DNA from: Halobacteriales archaeon QS_9_68_42
GTDB lineage: Archaea > Halobacteriota > Halobacteria > Halobacteriales > Haloarculaceae
Assembly: GCA_003022905.1 (NCBI GenBank)
Contig: PXSE01000118.1
Location: 1 to 24,393, forward strand
DNA: 24,393 nt
Direction of reading: 5' to 3'
Part shown: positions 7,152 through 14,703 of the stretch, piece after piece
Layout of the letters: every line of letters starts with the position of its first letter
Position numbering within the stretch: the first letter of the stretch is position 1
Notes under the pieces: model-generated
The model's input: the letters and a program-made list of their open reading frames with translations, nothing else
What the model was told of the DNA's origin: nothing
Databases searched by the model: none
Position numbers and translations under genes: made by a program

Positions 7152-8291
7152 TCAGTCCCGCAGTGCCTCGACGGGTTCGAGGTTGGCGGCTTTCCAGGCG
7201 GGGTAGAGGCCGCTGGCGAGGCTGATAACGACGCCGAACGTGAAGGCGACGATCAGGTAGACAGCGTTGGAGGGGTCGAGCACGATGCGCAACTCGATGG
7301 GCGAGAAGTACCACAGGAGCAGGGCGGCGCCGATGCTGCAGAGGACGCCCACGAAGCCGCCGATGATGCCCAGAAGCGTCGACTCGACGACGAGCGTCCG
7401 GAGGATGTCGCCCTTCTGGACACCGACGGCCCGGAGAAGACCGATTTCGCCGCGGCGCTCGGTCGTGCTCATCAGCATGACGTTGAAGATGGCGACGCCG
7501 GCGACGATGAGCGAGATAGCGCCGAGCCCGAGCAGGAACCGGTTCAGCAGGTCGAAGAACTCGTTTATTTGGTCGAGGATGCTCGACAGCTCCAGCACCG
7601 AGACGCGGTCCTCGCGGGCATTGAGGCGGTCGTCGATCTCGGCGGCGGCGGCGCGGGCGTCCTCGCCGGAGTCGGCCTGGATGACCACCTGGTCGTAGTC
7701 GCTCGAGGCGAACGCCGACTCCGGCAGGACGACGGCGTTGCCGGGCTGGACCGGCGAGACGTCCTCGCCCTCCGCGAGGACGCCGATGATGCGGTAGCTG
7801 TTGCCCGCTATCTCGACGACGCTGCCGACCTGGACGCCCAGCCGGTCGGCCAGTTCCGTCCCGACGAGGGCGCCCTGTCTGTGGCGCTCGGGGACGGTCC
7901 CGGCCTCGGCGGCGAACAATGCCCTCGGGGTGTCGGTGCCGTAGACCGTCGCGAAGCCGCTGGAATCGCCGGGCCCGGAGACGACGGCGCCGTCGCTGAG
8001 GAGCGGCACCGCCTCCCCGCGTCCCTCGGCGACGCGCTCGATCTCGGCCACCTCCCGGGCGGTCAGCGAGTCGGCGCCCGCGTCCTCGTTGGGCGAAACG
8101 ATGACCTGGTTGCCGATGCCGCCAAGCGAGTCCAGCGCCGCCAGCTGGAGGACGTTGCCGAAGATGCCGAGCGTCGCGATGGCCAGCACGCCGATGACGA
8201 TGCCCAGCGCCGCCAGCACCGACCGCAGGCGGTTGCGCCGGAGGTTCCGAAGCGCCATCAGCACCGCCGGCAGGTCGGTCAGCCGGCTCAT
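7152..8291 (-). CDS. ABC transporter permease, FtsX/MacB family
   Basis: This 379-residue membrane protein begins MSRLTDLPAVLMALRNLRRN. One N-terminal membrane helix (about 24-46, VLAALGIVIGVLAIATLGI) is followed by a large extracytoplasmic MacB-PCD-like domain (about 50-250). Three C-terminal helices form the FtsX domain (about 258-365), with the motif E-R-R-G-E-I-G-L-L-R-A-V-G between the first two. The frame is open far upstream, but the true start is ATG 8291, which overlaps the ATPase stop (ATGA). This permease class transmits ATP energy to exported or membrane-attached substrates rather than forming a classical channel. With the ATPase and the CARDB-like exoprotein it forms a three-gene operon. 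Confidence 0.9.
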   Translation of the reverse strand: MSRLTDLPAVLMALRNLRRNRLRSVLAALGIVIGVLAIATLGIFGNVLQLAALDSLGGIGNQVIVSPNEDAGADSLTAREVAEIERVAEGRGEAVPLLSDGAVVSGPGDSSGFATVYGTDTPRALFAAEAGTVPERHRQGALVGTELADRLGVQVGSVVEIAGNSYRIIGVLAEGEDVSPVQPGNAVVLPESAFASSDYDQVVIQADSGEDARAAAAEIDDRLNAREDRVSVLELSSILDQINEFFDLLNRFLLGLGAISLIVAGVAIFNVMLMSTTERRGEIGLLRAVGVQKGDILRTLVVESTLLGIIGGFVGVLCSIGAALLLWYFSPIELRIVLDPSNAVYLIVAFTFGVVISLASGLYPAWKAANLEPVEALRD

Positions 8292-9019
8292 CTGCCCTCC
8301 AGGCGGCCGTCGATTAGCTCGACGGTCCGGTCGGCGTACTCGGTGACCAGCTCGTCGTGGGTGACGGCGACGACGGCCACGCCCGCCGCACAGACCCGCT
8401 CGAACTCCCCGAGCACCTGCCGGCCGGTGTCGGTGTCGAGGTTGCCCGTCGGCTCGTCGGCCAACAGCACCTCCGGCTCGTTGATTAGCGACCGGGCGAT
8501 GGCGACCCGCTGTTTCTGCCCGCCCGACAGCTCCGTGGGCCGGTGGCCGAGGCGGTCGCCCAGGCCGACCCGCTCCAGCAGGTCCGCGGCGCGCTCCTCG
8601 GCCTCCCTGTCGGCGTCGTAGACGGTCGGCAACAGCACGTTCTCCGTCGCGGTCAGCGTCTGGATGAGGTAGAAGTCCTGGAAGACGAAGCCGATGTACT
8701 CCTTGCGGAGGCCGGTCCGGGTCTCGTCGTCGAGGTCCGACACCTCTTCGCCGTCCAGGAGCACGTCGCCGGCCGTCGGGGTGTCCAGCAGGCCCAGCGT
8801 GTTGAGCATCGTTGACTTCCCCGACCCGGAGGGGCCGACGACGGCGACGAACTCGCCGGCCTCGACGGTCAGGTCGACGTCCTCGAGCGCGTGGAGTGTC
8901 TCGCCCCCCCGCTCGTAGGTGCGGTCGACCCCGCGGAGCCGCAGCGGCGGGTCGCCGGTCGGCGGCTCCTCGGCCGATGGGTCGGCCTCCGTTCGGTCGG
9001 CCGGCCGCGTCCGGGTCAT
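8288..9019 (-). CDS. ABC transporter ATP-binding protein, LolD/MacB type
   Basis: This 243-residue ATPase shows all hallmarks: Walker A GPSGSGKST at 62-70, Q-loop Gln114, signature LSGGQKQRVAIARSL from 164, Walker B VLLADEPTGNLD from 184, and H-loop His221. E-P-T-G-N-L-D is typical of the LolD/MacB/FtsE class. An acidic N-terminal extension of about 25 residues is haloarchaeal. The ATG overlaps the TGA of the upstream CARDB gene, and its own TGA overlaps the permease ATG, so translation of all three genes is coupled. It acts on the cytoplasmic face with the FtsX-like permease. Confidence 0.95.
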   Translation of the reverse strand: MTRTRPADRTEADPSAEEPPTGDPPLRLRGVDRTYERGGETLHALEDVDLTVEAGEFVAVVGPSGSGKSTMLNTLGLLDTPTAGDVLLDGEEVSDLDDETRTGLRKEYIGFVFQDFYLIQTLTATENVLLPTVYDADREAEERAADLLERVGLGDRLGHRPTELSGGQKQRVAIARSLINEPEVLLADEPTGNLDTDTGRQVLGEFERVCAAGVAVVAVTHDELVTEYADRTVELIDGRLEGR

Positions 9020-10554
9020 CGTCGCAGTCGCCGCCGGGATAGCGGCACGAGCACGGCCGCGCCCACCAGCGCCGACAGGCCGATTCCGGCACCGACCGCG
9101 AGCGGCGATAGACCGCCGAACGCCCCGCCGCCGTCGTCGCTGTCGTCGGCCACGATAGGCAGTTCGGTCCGCTCGGTGCGCTGCTGGCCGTTCACGCGGT
9201 AGGTGACCTCCACCGGTACCGTCGAGGCGTTCTCGGTGACGTTGGCGGTCAATTCGAAGGGGGCGAACTCGCTGCCGTCGACGGTCCCGACGAAGTAGTC
9301 CCGCTGGGGGTAGGCCGGCCGGACGCCCTCGGCGTTCCCGACGGCGACGACGACGCCGGTCACCGCCGCGTCGCCGGTGTTGCCGGCGTTGCCCGAGACG
9401 TTGAGCCGACTCTCGTCCCGCTCCATGTCGACGCCGGTGAGCGTGATGTCGGCCGTCGCGGGGCGGTGGTCGTAGGCCGTCGCGCTCCGGCGCTGCTGGC
9501 CGGCCAGCCGGTAGCTGACGCCGACCTCGAGTTCGCCAGGCGGGACGTCCGCGAGGTCAAGCGTGACCGTCTCCGTCTCGCCGGGCTCCAGCGAGCCGAC
9601 GAACTGCCTGGCGAGCGGCCCGTCGCCGGACGGTTCGACGACGGCCTCCTGCACCGCGGCGTTGCCGAAGTTGGTGACCGCCACCTCGACCCGGTCGGGG
9701 GCCGCCGACTGCTCCTCGTCGCCGCTTCCCTGCTGGAGGCCGCCCCCGGCGCCGCCGACTAGCCCCCCGATGCCCTGGGCGTCCTGAACGTCGACGCCGT
9801 CGTCGCGGACCCGCCGGACCTCCACTCCGACGTCGTCTTCGAGCGGTTCGGCCTCGAGCCGCTCGCGGCGGACCGTCTGCTGGCGGTCGCCCGTCGCCGT
9901 AGTGTACGACACCCGGACGGCGACGTCGGTTCGGGCGTCGGTCGGCCGCACCGAGAGGTTCGCGGCCGCCGTCCCGCCGGCGGCGATGACGGGCACGAAT
10001 GCCCGGTCGGCGGTCGACCCGTTCCGCAGGGCGACCACCTCGACGTTGCGGACGGGGTCGACGGCGGGGTTCGCGACGGTCACAGTGACCGGCGAGTCGA
10101 CGCCCTCAACGAGGTCGGCCTCGACGCTGATTCCGGGCGGGGAGTCCTCGACGACGACGGTGACGGGCCGCTCGACCTCGACGGGTCGGCCGTCCTCGTC
10201 GGTTCCGCGGGCGACGAGCGTGAGGTCGTAGCGGCCGGCGGTCTCGAACTCGGCGACAAGCTCGACGGAGAGCCCGTCGCCGGGCGACAGCGACCCGAGG
10301 TCGTCGGCGGCGGCGAGTTCCTCGCCGTTCTCGCGGAGGGAGACGGTCTCGAGTTCGACGGCGGAGTTCGACCCCGCCGACAGCGAGAGGTCGGCGGTGA
10401 CGGCCGTCGGTTCGTCCGTGGTCGGGCGGTCGGGGGCGACGGTCGCGTCGTCGACGGTCAGCCGGGCATCGGGGACCTCCTGGGCGGCGACGACCGGCGC
10501 AAGCAGCGATAGACAGACGACGAGCGCGACCAGTAACGTGAGAACGCGGCGCAC
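9016..10554 (-). CDS. Secreted, membrane-anchored CARDB/COG1361-like protein of an ABC export operon
   Basis: This 512-residue protein has an N-terminal Sec signal (MRRVLTLLVALVVCLSLLAP...AAQ, to about 25). Repeated Ig-like domains follow, with the pattern of CARDB/COG1361 proteins: V-T-V-A-N-P-A-V-D-P-V-R-N-V-E-V near 158, V-A-V-T-N-F-G-N-A-A-V-Q-E-A-V-V near 300, L-E-P-G-E-T-E-T-V-T-L-D-L near 327 and N-V-S-G-N-A-G-N-T-G-D-A-A-V-T-G-V-V near 386. A C-terminal membrane helix (about 481-503, LAVGAGIGLSALVGAAVLV) is followed by an Arg-rich stop-transfer tail RRRLRR. It is probably outside the cell, anchored by its C-terminus, and works with the downstream ATPase and permease like a periplasmic adaptor. 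The substrate is unknown. It is the first gene of the operon. Confidence 0.85.
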   Translation of the reverse strand: MRRVLTLLVALVVCLSLLAPVVAAQEVPDARLTVDDATVAPDRPTTDEPTAVTADLSLSAGSNSAVELETVSLRENGEELAAADDLGSLSPGDGLSVELVAEFETAGRYDLTLVARGTDEDGRPVEVERPVTVVVEDSPPGISVEADLVEGVDSPVTVTVANPAVDPVRNVEVVALRNGSTADRAFVPVIAAGGTAAANLSVRPTDARTDVAVRVSYTTATGDRQQTVRRERLEAEPLEDDVGVEVRRVRDDGVDVQDAQGIGGLVGGAGGGLQQGSGDEEQSAAPDRVEVAVTNFGNAAVQEAVVEPSGDGPLARQFVGSLEPGETETVTLDLADVPPGELEVGVSYRLAGQQRRSATAYDHRPATADITLTGVDMERDESRLNVSGNAGNTGDAAVTGVVVAVGNAEGVRPAYPQRDYFVGTVDGSEFAPFELTANVTENASTVPVEVTYRVNGQQRTERTELPIVADDSDDGGGAFGGLSPLAVGAGIGLSALVGAAVLVPLSRRRLRR

Positions 10555-10580
10555 AGTACCGTACTAACGGGGCGAAAATT

Positions 10581-10587
10581 CATATAC
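10581..10587 (-). promoter_or_regulatory. TATA box of the CARDB-ABC operon
   Basis: GTATATG on the minus strand lies 27-33 nt before ATG 10554, inside the only AT-rich stretch between RNase R and the operon. It predicts a leaderless or nearly leaderless transcript. Confidence 0.6.
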
Positions 10588-10616
10588 TTGCTGTGCGCGG
10601 CGTTCGGTACCGGCTC

Positions 10617-11921
10617 CTATATGCCGTGGTCGGCCTCGTCGGGGTCCTCGACGACCTCGAGGCCGCGGTCGTTGATGGCGCTGGCGTCGAGGCCGACCTC
10701 CTCGAGGAAGTCCTTGTAGATGCGCTCGCAGGTCTCGGCGTCCTGCTGTTTCTCGCTGGCGTGGTCACAGAGGTCGGCGATGCCCTCCGGCACTCCGTTG
10801 GTGTGGACGATCCAGTGGTTGACGAGGTCCGATAGCCGTCGGATGGGCGAGGTGAAGTGGCCGTATATCTCGAAGTTCAGCGCGTGGTGACCGCCGAAGG
10901 GGTCGGACATGTACTTTGCGCGCGGCATCACCTTCATGACGGCCCACTGGATCTTGTCGAGCTGGCGGCCGGGGGCGTCCTCCAGCGTCGCGTTGACGGC
11001 CTTTCGTGGGTCGTCCCAGGCGTCGCCGGGGATGGAGACCCCGTCGAGGCCCTGTATCTCCTGGAGCGCCTCGTCCCACTCCTGCGGCGTCGGCTGGGGG
11101 TGGACCCGGAACATCGCCTCGACGCCCATATCCCACTGGAGGGTGTGGGTGACGGCCTTGTTAGCTTTCAGCATGCATTCCTCGATGATGGTGTGGGCGC
11201 GGTCGCGCTTGGGGTTGAGCACGAGCGAGCCGTCCTCCTTGCGCTGTTCGTGGAGCTTCTCGGCGAGTTCGTAGGCGAGGTGGTTCTCCTCGTGCAGCGG
11301 CGCGTCGGGGTCGTCCAGGCGCGTCTCGCAGTCGTTGTACGTCTGGCGGGCGTCCGAGTGGATGACGGACTTGTAAATGTCGATGGACTCGTGGGAGAGC
11401 GTCTCGCCGTCGATGTGCATCTCGACGGTGTGGGCCAGGCGGTCCTCGTTCGGCACGAGCGAGCAGACCGTCTCCGCGAGAATCGGCGGCAGCATGTGGA
11501 CGGTGTAGCCCGGCAGGTAGACGGTGTTGCCGCGCTCGAGGGCCTCCTCCCACATCGACGTCTCGGGGCTGACGTAGTGGGTGACGTCGGCGATGTGTAC
11601 CCATAGCCGGTAGCCGTCGTCGGTCGTCTCGATGGAGATGGCGTCGTCGAAGTCCTGGGCGTCGGCGGGGTCGGTCGTCCAGGTCGTGAGGTCACGGAGA
11701 TCCCGGCGTTCCTCCAGTTCGTCCTCGATGTCGCCCTCGGGGTCAGCGGCCCGCTCTTCGGCCTCCGCGAGCACCTTCGGCGGGAACTCGTCGCGGATCT
11801 CGAACTCTTCGAACAGTTCCTCGCGCTTGTTGGCGAGGTGCCGGGCGAGTTCCTCGTCGACGCGGACGGGTCCCTGCCCCTCCGCCGTGCCGGCGTACGC
11901 CTGGTCGTCGCTGTCGGTCAT
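10617..11921 (-). CDS. rnr: Ribonuclease R (RNB-domain exoribonuclease)
   Basis: This 434-residue enzyme is an RNB-type 3'-5' exoribonuclease. The catalytic motif DPADAQDFDDA at 84-94 supplies Asp84, Asp90, Asp92 and Asp93 for metal binding. Further RNB signatures are LPGYTVHMLPPILAE, the block IEECMLKANKAV and SPIRRLSDLVNHW near the end of the domain. Cold-shock and S1 domains of bacterial RNase R are absent; haloarchaeal RNase R is known to consist essentially of the RNB domain and to replace the missing archaeal exosome. The open frame extends to 12158, but ATG 11921 (MTDSDDQAYAGT) gives an acidic haloarchaeal N-terminus. A TATA-like CCTAACTG lies about 25-30 nt upstream. It acts in the cytoplasm in RNA turnover. 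Confidence 0.93.
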   Translation of the reverse strand: MTDSDDQAYAGTAEGQGPVRVDEELARHLANKREELFEEFEIRDEFPPKVLAEAEERAADPEGDIEDELEERRDLRDLTTWTTDPADAQDFDDAISIETTDDGYRLWVHIADVTHYVSPETSMWEEALERGNTVYLPGYTVHMLPPILAETVCSLVPNEDRLAHTVEMHIDGETLSHESIDIYKSVIHSDARQTYNDCETRLDDPDAPLHEENHLAYELAEKLHEQRKEDGSLVLNPKRDRAHTIIEECMLKANKAVTHTLQWDMGVEAMFRVHPQPTPQEWDEALQEIQGLDGVSIPGDAWDDPRKAVNATLEDAPGRQLDKIQWAVMKVMPRAKYMSDPFGGHHALNFEIYGHFTSPIRRLSDLVNHWIVHTNGVPEGIADLCDHASEKQQDAETCERIYKDFLEEVGLDASAINDRGLEVVEDPDEADHGI

Positions 11922-12039
11922 GCCCCCGGCTTCGGGTGAGACACAGTTAGGCGTTGCGTGGCGAGACGCGGCGGTATTCAGATAAGCACTGATCGGCGAG
12001 TCGGTTTCTACCGGCCAATCAACTAACTCCTGGCGGACT

Positions 12040-12146
12040 GAAAGGGCGAGGCACGCTCGACGAATCCGGACGACGCAAGCACCGCAGGGAGTTACGCGAC
12101 CGAGGAGCACAGCGAGTCCCGGGAGTCGAGCGTGCCGAGGGCTTTC
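12040..12146. repeat. Imperfect long inverted repeat
   Basis: Arms at 12040-12061 and 12125-12146 are reverse complements at 18 of 22 positions and share GGCACGCTCGAC exactly. The loop is 63 nt. It looks like a small non-coding palindromic or MITE-like element. No flanking target duplication is obvious. Confidence 0.55.
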
Positions 12147-12178
12147 TGAGTTCCTCAATCCCGTATCTGAACACTACC

Positions 12179-12207
12179 GGAGACGCTGAGCGAAGCGAAG
12201 CGTCTCC
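12179..12207 (+). repeat. Hairpin, GA-NN-GNA-NN-GA apex family (copy 2)
   Basis: A perfect 9-bp stem GGAGACGCT/AGCGTCTCC closes the apex GAGCGAAGCGA. The apex core GCGAAGC is the heptamer known as an extraordinarily stable DNA mini-hairpin. Confidence 0.75.
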
Positions 12208-12256
12208 AGCCGAGTGAGGAGAAAAGCAACCCGCGAGTAGTGGCAGGACGCCGCTG

Positions 12257-12547
12257 CTACTCCCGGGAGTCGGCGGGGTCGCGCTCGCCCTCGACCATCT
12301 TGACGTACCGCTCAAGGAACTGCTCGCGGGAGCTGTCGGCGGTGTCGATGTCCTCCAGCAGTGACTCGAGGCCCCGTCGCGGCTGGTGGCACAGCTCCTG
12401 GTAGCAGGGCTTACAGAGGTGTTCGAACTCCTTGTCCTCGCGCGTCCAGCGGTCGCCGTGTTTGTCGTACTCGCGGGCCGACGAGCGGGCGACCTGCTCG
12501 CCGCAGGCGATACAGGTGACCTCCGTCGGGTCCCGCCGCTGCCACAT
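12257..12547 (-). CDS. Small zinc-binding protein with two CxxC motifs
   Basis: This 96-residue protein begins MWQRRDPTEVTCIACGEQVARS. Two cysteine knuckles, C12-x-x-C15 and C45-x-x-C48, are separated by a basic/acidic helix and can bind one zinc ion. A helical acidic tail (about 58-96) follows. Similar short proteins are conserved in haloarchaea without a known function. The frame is open further upstream, but ATG 12547 is chosen because a TATA-like TAAAGATAAGT lies 24-34 nt before it and because the upstream extension lacks haloarchaeal composition. It is divergent from the aminopeptidase gene, sharing a 99-bp promoter region. Confidence 0.75.
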   Translation of the reverse strand: MWQRRDPTEVTCIACGEQVARSSAREYDKHGDRWTREDKEFEHLCKPCYQELCHQPRRGLESLLEDIDTADSSREQFLERYVKMVEGERDPADSRE

Positions 12548-12570
12548 GGCTGTCCGTAGGACGGGGTGTG

Positions 12571-12581
12571 ACTTATCTTTA
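12571..12581 (-). promoter_or_regulatory. TATA box of the small zinc protein gene
   Basis: TAAAGATAAGT on the minus strand, 24-34 nt before ATG 12547. Confidence 0.5.
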
Positions 12582-12616
12582 CCTCCGCCGGCACGGGACG
12601 GGTCGGTATCCGAACC

Positions 12617-12624
12617 GGTATAGG
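12617..12624 (+). promoter_or_regulatory. TATA box of the M29 aminopeptidase gene
   Basis: GGTATAGG lies 23-30 nt before ATG 12647, which fits a leaderless transcript divergent from the zinc protein gene. Confidence 0.5.
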
Positions 12625-12646
12625 GGCGCGTGCCCTCGCCCCCGGC

Positions 12647-13738
12647 ATGGACCCACGTATCCGCGAGCACGCCGAGATACTCGTCGACCACTCCGCGGAC
12701 GTCCAGCCGGGCGATAACGTCGTCATCAGCGCCCCTGGCGTCGCCGAGGACCTGGCCGTCGCCCTCCACGAGGCCGTCGGCGACCGGGGGGCCTCACCGG
12801 TGTACCTCGCCAGCGACGACCGCGCGGGCCGGGCCTATCTCAGGGCCGTCGACGAGGCCGACATCGAGACGCCGACGCACCTGCGGGCGCTCTACGAGGA
12901 GAGCGACGTGCTCCTCCGGGTGCGCGCCGAGACCAACGCCACCGAGCAGGGCGACGTCGACCCCGGAATCCAGGCCGCGTCCACGAAGGCCCGCCGCCCC
13001 GTCCAGGAGGTCGCCCTCTCGAAGCAGTGGTGTCTCACACAGTTCCCCTCCCCGGCCAGCGCGCAACTGGCGGGCATGAGCACCGAGGGCTACGAGAACT
13101 TCGTTTGGGACGCCGTCAACAAGGACTGGACGGCCCAGCGGGAGCACCAGGCGCGGATGGTCGACGTCCTCGACCCCGCCAGCGAGGTCCGCATCGTCAG
13201 CGGCGACACCACCGACGTGACGATGTCTGTCGACGGGATGTACACCGTCAACGACTACGCCGAGCACAATCTGCCCGGCGGCGAGGTGTTCACCGCCCCC
13301 GTGGTCGACAGCGTCGAGGGCGAGGTGCTGTTCGACAAGCCGCTGTACCACAAGGGCCGGGAGATAACCGGCGCCCACCTCGCCTTCGAGGCGGGCGAGG
13401 TGGTCGAACACGCCGCCGACCGGAACGAGGACCTGCTGACGGAGGTGCTGAACACCGACGACGGTGCCAGCCGCCTCGGCGAGTTGGGCATCGGCATGAA
13501 CCGCGATATCGACCAGTTCACCTACAATATGCTGTTCGACGAAAAGATGGGCGATACCGTCCACATGGCGGTCGGCCGCGCCTACGACGAGTGCGTCGGC
13601 GAGGACCGCAAGGCCAACCAGTCGGCGGTCCACCTCGACATGATCGTCGACATGAGCGAGGAGTCGTTCATCGAGGTCGACGGGGAAGTCGTCCAGCGTG
13701 ACGGCGCGTTCCGGTTCGAGGACGACTTCGAGGAGTAG
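12647..13738 (+). CDS. M29-family aminopeptidase
   Basis: This 363-residue metalloaminopeptidase of the thermophilic AmpS/AmpT (M29) family removes N-terminal amino acids from peptides in the cytoplasm. The family metal ligands can be placed: Glu213 (LPGGEVFTAP), Glu279 (LGELGIGMN), His306 (DTVHMAVGRAY), Tyr313, and His329/Asp331 (SAVHLDM). The N-terminal domain begins with the family motif ADVQPGDNVVISA (17-29). The length is slightly below the 400-410 of bacterial members but normal for haloarchaeal ones. The gene starts 25-30 nt after a TATA box, is monocistronic, and ends in GAFRFEDDFEE. The last 51 nt are echoed by a decayed copy 110 nt downstream. Confidence 0.92.
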   Translation: MDPRIREHAEILVDHSADVQPGDNVVISAPGVAEDLAVALHEAVGDRGASPVYLASDDRAGRAYLRAVDEADIETPTHLRALYEESDVLLRVRAETNATEQGDVDPGIQAASTKARRPVQEVALSKQWCLTQFPSPASAQLAGMSTEGYENFVWDAVNKDWTAQREHQARMVDVLDPASEVRIVSGDTTDVTMSVDGMYTVNDYAEHNLPGGEVFTAPVVDSVEGEVLFDKPLYHKGREITGAHLAFEAGEVVEHAADRNEDLLTEVLNTDDGASRLGELGIGMNRDIDQFTYNMLFDEKMGDTVHMAVGRAYDECVGEDRKANQSAVHLDMIVDMSEESFIEVDGEVVQRDGAFRFEDDFEE

Positions 13739-13750
13739 TTTTCACGGACG

Positions 13751-13786
13751 TTTTCGGCGGCCGAGCGGAGCGAGGTCGCCGGAAAA
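13751..13786 (+). repeat. Hairpin, GA-NN-GNA-NN-GA apex family (copy 3)
   Basis: The left arm TTTTCGGCGGCC pairs with the right arm GGTCGCCGGAAAA (12 pairs including one G.U, one bulged G) around the apex GAGCGGAGCGA (13763-13773). It begins 12 nt after the aminopeptidase stop, in the 59-bp spacer between the gene end and its decayed copy, and could serve as a 3' processing or termination structure. Confidence 0.7.
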
Positions 13787-13797
13787 GGTTCGCGCAG

Positions 13798-13848
13798 GTC
13801 GTCCATTGCAATGGTGCGTTCCGGTTCGAAGAGAAGTTCGAGGCGTAG
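13798..13848 (+). pseudogene. Decayed copy of the aminopeptidase 3' end
   Basis: These 51 nt align without gaps to 13688-13738, the last 17 codons of the M29 gene, with 40 identities. The implied peptide VVHCNGAFRFEEKFEA plus stop matches VVQRDGAFRFEDDFEE plus stop. The exact shared length to the stop codon and protein-level similarity indicate a duplicated gene end, either from a tandem M29 paralogue that was deleted or from recombination. Nothing upstream in the spacer resembles the gene. Confidence 0.75.
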
Positions 13849-14693
13849 CGGCCCGCGTGCGGCGGTTTTTCCATCGAAGTTTTTCGAGGAGGGCTCGCCG
13901 GAGCCAGCGGTCACACGTCGTCGAAGCGTCCGAGAAACAGCGATTTTCGAACTTACAGCGGGCGACGTGTCGGGTGCAGGACCCCACAGATGACACACCA
14001 GAACGCCGCCGGCGAGCCAGAATCGCCGGCGGCAAAGCGGAACTCGACTCCGTCGCGGGCGTCCCGCGACGGAACCACGGAGGCCCGGGCAGGAGTACGC
14101 CGGTCACAGAAACCGGGCCGGCAACGGGGCCAGTGTCGCCGGACTTGATGGCAGGTCGAACCAGAGTGCACTCACTGACCCCGACGACTCACCTCCCCGA
14201 TGTCGCGCGTCTCGGCGGAGGTACTCGTCGTCGAACGACTGCTACAGGCGGCCGACGGCGCCACCCCCGCACTCGGTCGGTCGCTTGCGGACATTACACT
14301 CACATCCATCCGGAGATGGAAAATAAAACTTCCGTATAAATGTCCTATTACGTTATTCTCAATACATACGAATAGCAGTCAGCGGACAGAGGTATAGGAT
14401 TGTATATTTGAGAACCCAGAACGTGACGAGTGTCATTATTGCTCGGCTGAGCGACAGTGCGGCGGCGGCCGCGTCGCGCTCCCGACCCGATGCGCTCGGC
14501 AGGGCCGCCCGTGGCGCTCGTTTCTCGCAGAATAGCGGGCACGATAGGGGTGAGCGAACCTACGGCTTGCGAGCGCCGAAAGACGAGCGGAGCGAGTCTT
14601 TCGGAATTCAAAACCGATACCGGGCCTCACCTCATTCGGTCTGCCGCAGTTCGAATCCTGGTACCGCTGCTGCTCGCTGCCGCTCGCAGACAG
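13849..14693. other. Gene-poor region between the aminopeptidase and tRNA-Arg
   Basis: No coding sequence is convincingly supported. Open frames here are Arg/Ser-rich or run out of frame from the aminopeptidase. A short frame at 14200-14397 (MSRVSAEVLVVERLLQAADG...) is the least unlikely, but its second half, through AT-rich DNA, loses coding character. From about 14310 the sequence is AT-rich with possible promoter-like stretches. From 14524 it contains repeats of the tRNA-Arg 3' flank and a hairpin. The mixture suggests decayed mobile DNA beside the tRNA. Confidence 0.5.
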
Positions 14694-14703
14694 CGGGCAC
14701 GAT
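14524..14703. repeat. Direct repeat of the tRNA-Arg 3' end and flank (att-like)
   Basis: 14524-14545 and 14683-14703 share CTCGCAGA, a short indel, then AGCGGGCACGAT, which is the end of the tRNA acceptor plus flanking bases read on the plus strand. Similarity fades on through the T-arm (CGAACCTACGGC against CGAACCCACGGC). The copies are 159 nt apart. Because the flank beyond the tRNA is also repeated, this may be a local duplication rather than a plain attachment site. Confidence 0.55.
14576..14604 (+). repeat. Hairpin, GA-NN-GNA-NN-GA apex family (copy 4)
   Basis: A perfect 9-bp stem CCGAAAGAC/GTCTTTCGG closes the apex GAGCGGAGCGA. It lies between the two repeats of the tRNA-Arg 3' end. 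Confidence 0.75.

Larger units (their letters stand above)
11922..12256. other. Gene-free region with inverted repeats
   Basis: No gene is supported. It holds the RNase R promoter (about 11946-11953), a long imperfect inverted repeat (12040-12146), a perfect 9-bp hairpin (12179-12207) and the motif GTGAGGAGAAAAGCAACCC (12214-12232), which nearly matches a sequence at 3724-3742. Another weak hairpin (GTAGTGGC at about 12237, GCTGCTAC at about 12253) runs into the stop of the zinc protein gene. Confidence 0.5.

Noticed and set aside
7569..8621. 350-residue open frame on the plus strand
   Set aside because: Antisense to the ABC permease and ATPase; no domain and a Gly/Arg/Val composition from codon mirroring.
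13698..14339. 213-residue frame after the aminopeptidase
   Set aside because: It begins inside the aminopeptidase in another frame and has no haloarchaeal composition or motif.
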